Source of the DNA: Haloplanus sp. GDY1 | GTDB lineage: Archaea; Halobacteriota; Halobacteria; Halobacteriales; Haloferacaceae | Length of the DNA stretch: 64,000 nt | Direction: 5' to 3' | Assembly (NCBI RefSeq): GCF_023703775.1 | Contig: NZ_CP098514.1 | Span: 1,550,001 to 1,614,000 of the forward strand | Shown here: one piece after another, positions 17,376 through 25,352 of the stretch | Numbering within the stretch: position 1 is the first letter of the stretch | Layout: each line of letters opens with the position of its first letter | Made by a program: the position numbers and the translations under genes | Notes under the pieces: generated by a model | Seen by the model: the letters and a program-made list of their open reading frames with translations, nothing else | Told to the model about the DNA's origin: nothing | Databases searched by the model: none

Positions 17376-17603
17376 CGTCGTGCGTCCGACGCCCGGCGAA
17401 TCCCCACGCCGTCGGTTACTTTCACTTTCGCCGCGCCTTCATGACGTTTATGTGGGTCGCCGGCCATGCATCAACCGCACGTCACACGCGTGCATTCCCC
17501 CTTTCGATACTCCGGAGCGGCCGCGCCGCTGTGTCACGTCCGTGGTGAACGGTGGGGATTATGATTCCACACCAACCTATCAGTCGTACAACTATACTGA
17601 CCA

Positions 17604-17927
17604 ATGGACCAGTCGCGCTCCCCCCGGCCCGCCGAACGCGCGTTCGCCGTCCTCCGGCATCCCCGGCGGATCGACGTTCTCCACGTTCTCCAACGGGCCG
17701 ACCGGCCGCTGTCGGTCGACGTGCTCGCGCGATCCCTCGACGGCGAGGACGTCGCCGTCTCGCTGCATCACACCCACCTCCCGCACCTCGACGACGCCGG
17801 TATCGTCGAGTACGATCCGGCCGATCGGGAGCTAACCGACGTCGACGCGGAGCGCCTCGACGCGCTCCTGCGGGCCGCCGACTCGGTGGTCTCGTCGTTG
17901 CGGGCGGAGCGGATCGACGAGGCGTGA
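17604..17927 (+). CDS. Winged-helix DUF7344-like regulator
   Basis: A 107-residue soluble protein. RAFAVLRHPRRIDVLHVLQRADRPLSVDVLARSL is an ArsR-like winged-helix start, and HHTHLPHLDDAGIVEYDPADRELTDVD is the recognition helix and wing pattern of the haloarchaeal DUF7344 family. Such proteins are presumed DNA-binding regulators without known targets. It follows a 243-base gap containing only possible promoter elements (GATTATGAT near 17560). The next gene, ilvA, is 74 bases further on. Confidence 0.75.
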   Translation: MDQSRSPRPAERAFAVLRHPRRIDVLHVLQRADRPLSVDVLARSLDGEDVAVSLHHTHLPHLDDAGIVEYDPADRELTDVDAERLDALLRAADSVVSSLRAERIDEA

Positions 17928-18001
17928 CGGACTGACCCGGCGCGTGCGACCCACGCCGCCGCGATCGCTCGTACATAAACCGTTAACCGCCGCCACGGGG
18001 T

Positions 18002-19240
18002 ATGGGGGGTATGATCACGTTCGACGACGTCCTCGACGCCCGGGACAGGGTATCGGGGGTCGCACGCCACACACCGCTCGAATACTCGTACGCCTTCTCC
18101 GAGATGACCGGGGCCGACGTCCACCTCAAACTGGAGAACTTCCAGCGGACGGGGGCGTTCAAGATCCGCGGCGCGATGAACCGGATCGAGACGCTCCCGG
18201 AGGCGGACAGGGAGCGCGGGGTCGTGACCGCGAGCGCCGGCAACCACGCCCAGGGCGTCGCGCTGGCGGCGACCCGCGCGGGCGTGGATTCGAAGATCGT
18301 CATGCCCGAGCACGCGCCGGTTTCGAAGGTGAAGGCGACAGAGCGCTACGGCGGCGAGGTCGTCCTCCACGGGGCGGACTACAGCGAGGCCCAGGCCGAG
18401 GCCCACCGGATCGAGGAGGATGAGGGCCGGACGTACGTCCACGCCTTCGACGACGAGATGGTCATGGCCGGGCAGGGGACCATCGGGCTGGAGATCGTCG
18501 AGGACTGCCCGGAACTGGACACCGTGATCGTCCCCATCGGCGGCGGCGGCCTGATCTCGGGCATCGCCACGGCGGTGAAGGCCCACGACCCCGACGTGCG
18601 GGTGATCGGCGTGCAGGCCGAGGGCGCCTCCAGCGCCGCCGAATCGTTACGGAAGGGGGAGATCTACGAGCGCGAGGGCGTCGACACCATCGCCGACGGC
18701 ATCGCCACCCGCCGGATCGGCGACCGCACCTTCGAGGTGATCAAGGAGCGCGTCGACGAGGTGGTGACCGTCGACGACGAATCCATCGCCATCGCGCTGA
18801 CGTACCTGCTCGAACGCGAGAAGGCGCTCGCGGAGGGGGCCGGCGCCATCTCCATCGCCGCCCTGCTCTCCGGCGCCGTCGAGTACGCGGACGGCGAGAC
18901 CATCGTGCCGGCCTGCTGTGGCGGCAACATCGACCTGAACGTGTTGACGACGGTCGTGATGCGGGGGTTGGTGGCGACCGGCCGCTACCTCCGGTTCCGG
19001 ACCATCCTGAAGGACCAGCCCGGCGCGCTGGTCGAACTCGGGACGATCATCGCCGACCACCGGGCGAACATCACCGCGTTCCACCACGACCGCACGTCCC
19101 GCGACGTGGCGATGAACGACGCGCGCGTCGAACTCGAAGTCGAGACCCGAGGCCCCGACCACGTCGACGAACTGCTCTCCGCGCTGCGGGACGCGGGCTA
19201 CGACGTCGAAATCGTCAACGGCTACCAGATGTCGGTCTGA
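18002..19240 (+). CDS. ilvA: Threonine ammonia-lyase (threonine deaminase) with ACT domain
   Basis: A 412-residue PLP enzyme converting threonine to 2-oxobutanoate and ammonia, first step to isoleucine. LKLENFQRTGAFKIRGAMN carries the PLP lysine, SAGNHAQGVA the phosphate/substrate loop, PIGGGGLISGIA the glycine-rich PLP-phosphate site. Residues ~330-412 form an ACT domain (RTILKDQPGALVELGTIIADH), as in the TdcB/IlvA-short type. Two in-frame starts exist, ATG 18002 and ATG 18011; ACATAAACC near 17973 as TATA favours 18002, family alignment permits either. ridA follows. Confidence 0.93.
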   Translation: MGGMITFDDVLDARDRVSGVARHTPLEYSYAFSEMTGADVHLKLENFQRTGAFKIRGAMNRIETLPEADRERGVVTASAGNHAQGVALAATRAGVDSKIVMPEHAPVSKVKATERYGGEVVLHGADYSEAQAEAHRIEEDEGRTYVHAFDDEMVMAGQGTIGLEIVEDCPELDTVIVPIGGGGLISGIATAVKAHDPDVRVIGVQAEGASSAAESLRKGEIYEREGVDTIADGIATRRIGDRTFEVIKERVDEVVTVDDESIAIALTYLLEREKALAEGAGAISIAALLSGAVEYADGETIVPACCGGNIDLNVLTTVVMRGLVATGRYLRFRTILKDQPGALVELGTIIADHRANITAFHHDRTSRDVAMNDARVELEVETRGPDHVDELLSALRDAGYDVEIVNGYQMSV

Positions 19241-19384
19241 GCGCGCCGCGCACGCGCCCCGCTCGCGTCGCCACTTCCGCATCGGATCCGGGGCCGGCAC
19301 CGGGACCGAGGGAGCGAGCCGACGACGCGGCAGGAACGGCCGTAGGCGTGTACTTTTAACCGGGACCCGCGTGACCACCCGGGC

Positions 19385-19765
19385 GTGAAACGAACCATCA
19401 GCACCGACGACGCCCCCGCGGCCGTGGGCGCGTACAGTCAGGCGACCACCAACGGCTCGCTCCTCTTCACCGCGGGCCAGCTCCCGCTGACGACCGACGG
19501 CGAACTGCTCGACGACGAGAGCGTGGCGACACAGACCGAGCAGTCGCTGGACAACGTGATGGCCATCCTCGCCGAGGAGGACGCCGACGCGAGCGACCTG
19601 CTGAAGGTGACCATCTTCCTCGACGACATCGAGGACTTCGACGAGATGAACGAGACGTACGGGACGTACTTCGACGAGGAGCCGCCGGCCCGGAGCGCCA
19701 TCGAGGTGGGCAACGTGCCGAAGGGCGCGGCCCTCGAAATCGAAGCCATCGCCGACGTGGAGTGA
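19385..19765 (+). CDS. ridA: RidA family enamine/imine deaminase
   Basis: A 126-residue RidA (YjgF/YER057c/UK114) protein starting with GTG. DDAPAAVGAYSQATTNGSLLFTAGQLPL is the family N-terminus and PPARSAIEVGNVPKGAALEIEAIA contains the Arg that binds the carboxylate of the 2-aminoacrylate-type intermediate. RidA hydrolyses the reactive enamines released by threonine/serine deaminase, and its place directly after ilvA fits that job. Homotrimeric and cytosolic in characterised members. Confidence 0.93.
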   Translation: MKRTISTDDAPAAVGAYSQATTNGSLLFTAGQLPLTTDGELLDDESVATQTEQSLDNVMAILAEEDADASDLLKVTIFLDDIEDFDEMNETYGTYFDEEPPARSAIEVGNVPKGAALEIEAIADVE

Positions 19766-19788
19766 TCGGGACGGGACGCCACGGGCGA

Positions 19789-19995
19789 ATGAACGCTCGA
19801 CACAAGTCGAGTCTCCTGTGGGGGCTGGTGGGAGCGCTCTCCTATCTCGTCCTCGTTCAGGGGTACCGACTCCTCGTCGGACCGCTCGGCCCCGGCGTCC
19901 TCGCGCTCGGTGGCGTCGCGCTGCTCGTCGCCGTCGCGTCCGCGGGTCTCACCTACGTGCTGGAACCGCGGGTGCGGGGAAACAAAAGGAGTTAA
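19789..19995 (+). CDS. Small two-helix membrane protein
   Basis: A 68-residue protein from the ATG at 19789 (an upstream in-frame GTG at 19762 overlaps the ridA stop and is less likely). It has two hydrophobic helices, SLLWGLVGALSYLVLVQGY and GVLALGGVALLVAVASAGLTYVL, and basic ends (MNARHKS, RVRGNKRS), suggesting both termini in the cytoplasm. No family was recognised. It lies just before tRNA-Ser. Confidence 0.6.
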   Translation: MNARHKSSLLWGLVGALSYLVLVQGYRLLVGPLGPGVLALGGVALLVAVASAGLTYVLEPRVRGNKRS

Positions 19996-20021
19996 AGGGG
20001 CGAGCGGTTACTCGTAACTGA

Positions 20022-20102
20022 GCCGGGATGGCCGAGTGGTAAGGCGCACGCCTGGAAAGCGTGTTCCCTCTGGGATCCAGGGTTCAAATCCCTGTCCCGG
20101 CG
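20022..20102 (+). tRNA. tRNA-Ser (anticodon GGA)
   Basis: An 81-base class II tRNA. The acceptor stem GCCGGGA (20022-20028) pairs with TCCCGGC (20095-20101), and G20102 is the discriminator. The anticodon stem CACGC/GCGTG encloses the loop CTGGAAA, anticodon GGA, reading UCC and UCU. A long variable arm (CCC/GGG) confirms the serine class. The T arm is CAGGG/CCCTG with loop TTCAAAT. CCA is not encoded and no intron is present. A TTTTT run begins 3 bases after the gene. Confidence 0.97.
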
Positions 20103-20103
20103 T

Positions 20104-20109
20104 GTTTTT
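20104..20109 (+). terminator. T-run terminator after tRNA-Ser
   Basis: GTGTTTTTC directly after the tRNA 3' end; oligo-T is the usual archaeal termination signal. Confidence 0.5.
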
Positions 20110-20148
20110 CGCGGGCTACGCCGCCCAGCAGCGGCTCGCGTTCGTCGC

Positions 20149-20340
20149 CTACGACATCGCGTCCCGCGGCATCACCAGGTCGCCGCCACACTCCGGACAC
20201 CGCGTGAACGTCCCCGTCACGCCCGTCGTCGTCCGGTATTCGGCGTAGTCGCAGTCGGTACAGACCGCCTCGGCGACGTATCTCCGCCCCGCCGACGGTT
20301 CCTCCGGAACGACGTCGTTTCCGCCCTCTTTCAGAGACAT
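20149..20340 (-). CDS. Small zinc-ribbon protein
   Basis: A 63-residue protein with CTDCDYAEY and RCPECGGDLVMP, two CxxC knuckles 20 residues apart that should bind one zinc ion. The N-terminus is polar and acidic. Such small haloarchaeal zinc ribbons are common and mostly of unknown function; DNA, RNA or protein binding are all possible. The ATG at 20340 is preceded on the minus strand by an ATTAAG-like element. Confidence 0.7.
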   Translation of the reverse strand: MSLKEGGNDVVPEEPSAGRRYVAEAVCTDCDYAEYRTTTGVTGTFTRCPECGGDLVMPRDAMS

Positions 20341-20506
20341 GGTAACACTTCACATTCGACCCACTTAATACGCACGCCGAGCGTTCGTTCCGAAACCTGC
20401 TGATTCGGAACCGTTCGGGGATCGTTTCGCGTCGACCGGACAGTCTCGCAGGGCGCCGGAATCGGAGAAAGGTTCATGTGGAGGGGGCTCCTTTCCGTGC
20501 ATGACA

Positions 20507-20662
20507 ATGCCTGACACGAAAAGCGGTCGCGAGCGAAACGGGCGGAACAAGCGCGCGCAACTCCGCCGGCGACTGTACGAGGAGGAACTCGAGACCCTCG
20601 ACGAGGACGCGGAACTCCCCGAGTTCGGCGAGGGCGAGGACGGGGCCGCGGACGACCTGTAA
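20507..20662 (+). CDS. Small acidic protein (51 aa), unknown function
   Basis: A short frame: ATG at 20507 (an in-frame ATG at 20501 adds two residues) to TAA at 20660-20662. The N-terminal half is basic (KSGRERNGRNKRAQLRRRLY), the C-terminal half strongly acidic (EEELETLDEDAELPEFGEGE), typical of conserved small haloarchaeal proteins. Codon use is haloarchaeal, with G/C at third positions. Function unknown. Confidence 0.55.
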   Translation: MPDTKSGRERNGRNKRAQLRRRLYEEELETLDEDAELPEFGEGEDGAADDL

Positions 20663-20716
20663 CGGGCGTCCGCCGGGGTCGGCGGTCTTTTACGTAGTCC
20701 CGCCCAACCGGCGACC

Positions 20717-21112
20717 GTGCCACCCCGTGCGAACTACGCGACGATGTACGTCGGCGCGCAACTCGCGCCGGAGCGGCGGCCACTCGACCTCGACTGGGCC
20801 GAGAACGTCGGCGACGAGACGGCGGCCCACGAGTTCGAGGTGCCGACCGACGACGCCACGGACGGCTACGTCGGCATCCAGGCCTTCGACGTGGGCGCCT
20901 ACGGCCACGAAATCCTGATCAACGGCGACCCGATGAGCGGCTTCGACATCCCACCGAACGACGGCTGGCAGTACTGGGTCGACACGCTCGGCGACGCCGT
21001 CTCCCTCGTCTCCGGGACCAACGACCTCCGCATCTCCCGCGACGCCGACAGCGACGACGCCTTCGCGGTCGGCACCGTCACCGTCCACTGGAAGGAGCCC
21101 GAAGACGGGTGA
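20717..21112 (+). CDS. Conserved haloarchaeal hypothetical protein (DUF7383-like)
   Basis: A 131-residue protein starting with GTG. It has no signal peptide or membrane helix. The blocks RANYATMYVGAQL, DGYVGIQAFDVGAYGHEILING and WQYWVDTLGDAVSLVSGTNDLRI suggest an all-beta, jelly-roll-like fold of the kind found in carbohydrate-binding or capsid-like modules. I believe it belongs to a conserved haloarchaeal DUF (DUF7383), recalled rather than searched. No function can be given. Confidence 0.65.
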   Translation: MPPRANYATMYVGAQLAPERRPLDLDWAENVGDETAAHEFEVPTDDATDGYVGIQAFDVGAYGHEILINGDPMSGFDIPPNDGWQYWVDTLGDAVSLVSGTNDLRISRDADSDDAFAVGTVTVHWKEPEDG

Positions 21113-21168
21113 GCGGCCCCGTACTTAAACTCCCCGTCTCCCCGGATCGTTCGTCGCGTTTCGAGTCG

Positions 21169-21183
21169 TGATAACAGTTGTCA
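21169..21183 (+). promoter_or_regulatory. 15-bp dyad upstream of thermosome gene
   Basis: TGATAAC-A-GTTGTCA, a dyad with one mismatch, about 90 bases upstream of the thsA TATA box. It could bind an activator of heat-induced transcription, or be chance. Confidence 0.3.
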
Positions 21184-21270
21184 AACTCCGTCACGACCCG
21201 TTCACGTCCGCCGATTTTTCCGAATCGACCACCGGTGAGTCGTCCGCCGTCACCTCGCCCACAACACCAC

Positions 21271-21280
21271 CATTTATATA
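21271..21280 (+). promoter_or_regulatory. TATA box of thermosome gene
   Basis: CATTTATATA about 30 bases before the ATG at 21308, an unusually canonical TATA box, as expected of a strongly expressed heat-shock gene. Confidence 0.7.
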
Positions 21281-21307
21281 GAAGGACAAACAATCGAACG
21301 GTGAACC

Positions 21308-22969
<1,662 letters not shown>

Positions 22970-23060
22970 CGTAGGCCCGACACCCCATCCCCCGTTCGAC
23001 ACGCTCCCGACCCCGACCGATCCGCCCTCACCCCCGCTCGGACACAAAGTCCTTACTCTC

Positions 23061-23078
23061 GACGCCGGAATCGGCGTC
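23061..23078 (+). repeat. Inverted repeat abutting the lipoprotein start codon
   Basis: GACGCCG-GAAT-CGGCGTC, a perfect 7-bp inverted repeat ending 1 base before the ATG at 23080. It could act as an operator or a translation-blocking hairpin. It matches the repeat at 17359-17375 apart from one loop base. Confidence 0.45.
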
Positions 23079-23079
23079 C

Positions 23080-24036
23080 ATGCCCTCCAGCAGACGAACG
23101 CTCCTCGCGAGCATCGGCGCCGCGGCGGCCGGACTGGCCGGCTGTCTCGACGGCGGCGAGTCGCCCGCATCGCCGACCCGAACGTCGACCGCGACGCCGA
23201 CGGACACGCCCGCGGACGACGCCGCCACGCTCGGCGACGCCGTCGCCCTGGACGGCGTGACCGTCACCGTCTCCGACCTCGTGACCGCGCACTCGGTCCG
23301 CTACCTGACCGCGCCCGACGCCATGGGCGTCGCCACCACGGAGGGAGACCAGTTCGCCGTCGTCGACGCCTCGGTCCGCGGCGAACAGCCGCCGGCGCCA
23401 CACCGGTTCGCGCTCGTCGCCGACGGCACCTACTACGGATCCGGCATCGAGTACGTCGGGCCCGCACGCGTCGACGCGCCCGTGAGCGGGCGGCAGTACG
23501 ACGACTCGAACCCCGGGGGCTTCCTCGGGTTCCGCGTTCCCGCGCCGCTGGACGCCGAGTCCGTGGCGGTCGTCCTGAGCGGGGAGGGGCGGCGCGCGAC
23601 GGACATGCAACCCGAGGCCGACGACCCCGCCGCTCGGTGGTCGGTCCCGCCGGCGGCGGCCGACCCGCTCCGCTCGCCCCCGCCCGCCTTCTCGGCGAGC
23701 GTCGAGGTCCCCACCGAGGTGTCGGCCGACCAGCCGATTCCCGTCACCCTCGACGTGACCAACGAGGGCGACGGCCCCGGCGTCTTCCGCGGCGCCATCA
23801 ACCACCGGGGGCCGCTCTACTCGGCCGCGGGGATCGACCTCCCGCTCTCGGCCGGCGAGTCGGCGACTCACGAGGCGACCATCGACTACCACGTCGACGA
23901 CGAGACGCCGCCCGAGAGCGTCCGGTTCTCGGTGGTCGGCCCGGGAATCGATCGATCCGTCGCGGTGACCGTCGAGGGCGGCGGGACGCCCGAGGGGACG
24001 ACCACGGGTACCGCCACCGCCACCGGAACCCGCTGA
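23080..24036 (+). CDS. Secreted lipoprotein, unknown function
   Basis: A 318-residue exported lipoprotein. The start SSRRTLLASIGAAAAGLAGCLDGG is a Tat signal with a lipobox (LAGC), followed by a Thr/Pro/Ser-rich linker. The mature part has two beta-rich regions: about 50-180 resembling a DUF4352-like domain (VAVVDASVRGE, GTYYGSGIEYVG), and about 210-300 resembling an Ig-like cell-adhesion fold (IPVTLDVTNEGDGPGVFRGAI). The C-terminus is again Thr-rich. It is probably anchored outside the cell; no enzymatic motif is visible. Confidence 0.75.
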   Translation: MPSSRRTLLASIGAAAAGLAGCLDGGESPASPTRTSTATPTDTPADDAATLGDAVALDGVTVTVSDLVTAHSVRYLTAPDAMGVATTEGDQFAVVDASVRGEQPPAPHRFALVADGTYYGSGIEYVGPARVDAPVSGRQYDDSNPGGFLGFRVPAPLDAESVAVVLSGEGRRATDMQPEADDPAARWSVPPAAADPLRSPPPAFSASVEVPTEVSADQPIPVTLDVTNEGDGPGVFRGAINHRGPLYSAAGIDLPLSAGESATHEATIDYHVDDETPPESVRFSVVGPGIDRSVAVTVEGGGTPEGTTTGTATATGTR

Positions 24037-24085
24037 GCCCCTGGCTCGCGAAACCGGTAACTCCCCCGACGCGTTAGGGACGGCC

Positions 24086-25081
24086 ATGGAGACCCTGCTT
24101 CTGGACGCCGAGACGGTCGAGGACAACGCACCGATGGGGCCGCTCGTCGACGCCGTCGAGGCGGCGTTCGCGGCGTACGAACGCGGCGACGCCACCATGC
24201 CGCCGAAGTCGTACGTCGACCTGCCGCAGTACGACGGCGACTTCCGGTCGATGCCGGCCTACCTCGACGCCGGCGACTGGGACGCGGCGGGCGTGAAGTG
24301 GGTGAACTCACACCCGCACAACCGGGAGCGACACGGCCTCCCGACGGTCATGGGGACGATGATCTACTCCGACCCCGAGACGGCGGTGCCCCTCGCCATC
24401 ATGGACGGCACGACGCTGACGACCCGCCGGACGGGCGCGGCCGCCGCCGTCGCCACCGACCACCTCGCGGTCGAGGGGGCGTCCTCGCTCGGCCTCGTCG
24501 GCGCCGGCGTCCAGGCCCGTGCGCAACTGGAGGCCATCGCGACGGTGCGCCCCATCGAGACGGTCGTGGTCGCGGACGCCGACGCGGAACGAGCGGCCGC
24601 CCTCGTCGACGCGGTGCGCGACCGCTTCGACGCGCGGGCCGGCAGCGTCGCGGAGGCCGCCGCCTGCGACGTGGTGTCGACGACGACGCCCGTCCGCTCG
24701 CCCGTCGTCGACACCGTCGGCGATCGGACCCACGTCAACGCCGTCGGCGCCGACGCCCCGGGGAAACACGAACTCGCCGACGACCTGCTGGCCGCGGCGA
24801 AACTCGTCGTCGACGACCGCGAACAGTGTACCCACTCCGGCGAGATCAACGTCCCCTACGGCGCGGGGCGCCTCACCGACGACGACGTCCACGCCGAACT
24901 CGGCGCCGTGGTGACGGGAGCGGCGACGGGACGGACTCCCGAGGACGGCGTCACCGTCTTCGACAGCACCGGCCTCGCCATCCAGGACGTCGCCGCGGCC
25001 CACGTGGTCTACGAGCGGGCGGCGGCGGCCGGCGCTGGGACGTCCGTCGACCTCCTCGGCCTCACTCGCGAGTCGGCGTGA
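24086..25081 (+). CDS. Ornithine cyclodeaminase/mu-crystallin family protein (alanine dehydrogenase type)
   Basis: A 331-residue NAD(P)-dependent enzyme of the OCD family. The N-terminal region has MPPKSYVDLPQYDGDFRSMPAYL and the substrate lysine region VKWVNSHP. LAIMDGTTLTTRRTGAAAAVAT is the central signature. The Rossmann glycine motif is SSLGLVGAGVQARAQLEA. GADAPGKHEL carries the conserved catalytic-region Asp. Archaeal members include alanine dehydrogenases and imine reductases, so ornithine need not be the substrate. Its 3' end overlaps the convergent small gene by 20 bases. Confidence 0.88.
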   Translation: METLLLDAETVEDNAPMGPLVDAVEAAFAAYERGDATMPPKSYVDLPQYDGDFRSMPAYLDAGDWDAAGVKWVNSHPHNRERHGLPTVMGTMIYSDPETAVPLAIMDGTTLTTRRTGAAAAVATDHLAVEGASSLGLVGAGVQARAQLEAIATVRPIETVVVADADAERAAALVDAVRDRFDARAGSVAEAAACDVVSTTTPVRSPVVDTVGDRTHVNAVGADAPGKHELADDLLAAAKLVVDDREQCTHSGEINVPYGAGRLTDDDVHAELGAVVTGAATGRTPEDGVTVFDSTGLAIQDVAAAHVVYERAAAAGAGTSVDLLGLTRESA

Positions 25082-25307
25082 CGGCGTCCAGTCCCCGGGT
25101 GAGGAGCCAGACCAGAATCAGGAGGGGAAGGAGGGGGAGAAGGAGGATCAACACGCCCAGAAAGACGCTCCACCCGATGACGTCCATCTCCGCGTCGGGC
25201 CGCGACCGAAACGGCTTCCCGAGCGTTCGGTAGGCCGTCCGGGCCGGGTCGAGCGCCGGCGTCCCGTCCCCCTCCTCGCCCCCTGCCTCCACGTCGGCGT
25301 CGCTCAT
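25062..25307 (-). CDS. Small membrane protein, DUF7535-like
   Basis: An 81-residue protein with an acidic N-terminus and one long hydrophobic stretch, MDVIGWSVFLGVLILLLPLL and on through LILVWLL, probably spanning the membrane twice in a hairpin. The MDVIGW...GVLILLLPLLP pattern resembles the haloarchaeal DUF7535 family. Its 3' end overlaps that of the OCD-family gene on the opposite strand. Confidence 0.7.
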   Translation of the reverse strand: MSDADVEAGGEEGDGTPALDPARTAYRTLGKPFRSRPDAEMDVIGWSVFLGVLILLLPLLPLLILVWLLTRGLDAVTPTRE

Positions 25308-25352
25308 GCACGAGTGCTACGCCACGGCCGCCAATAAAGGTTAGTAACCCGA

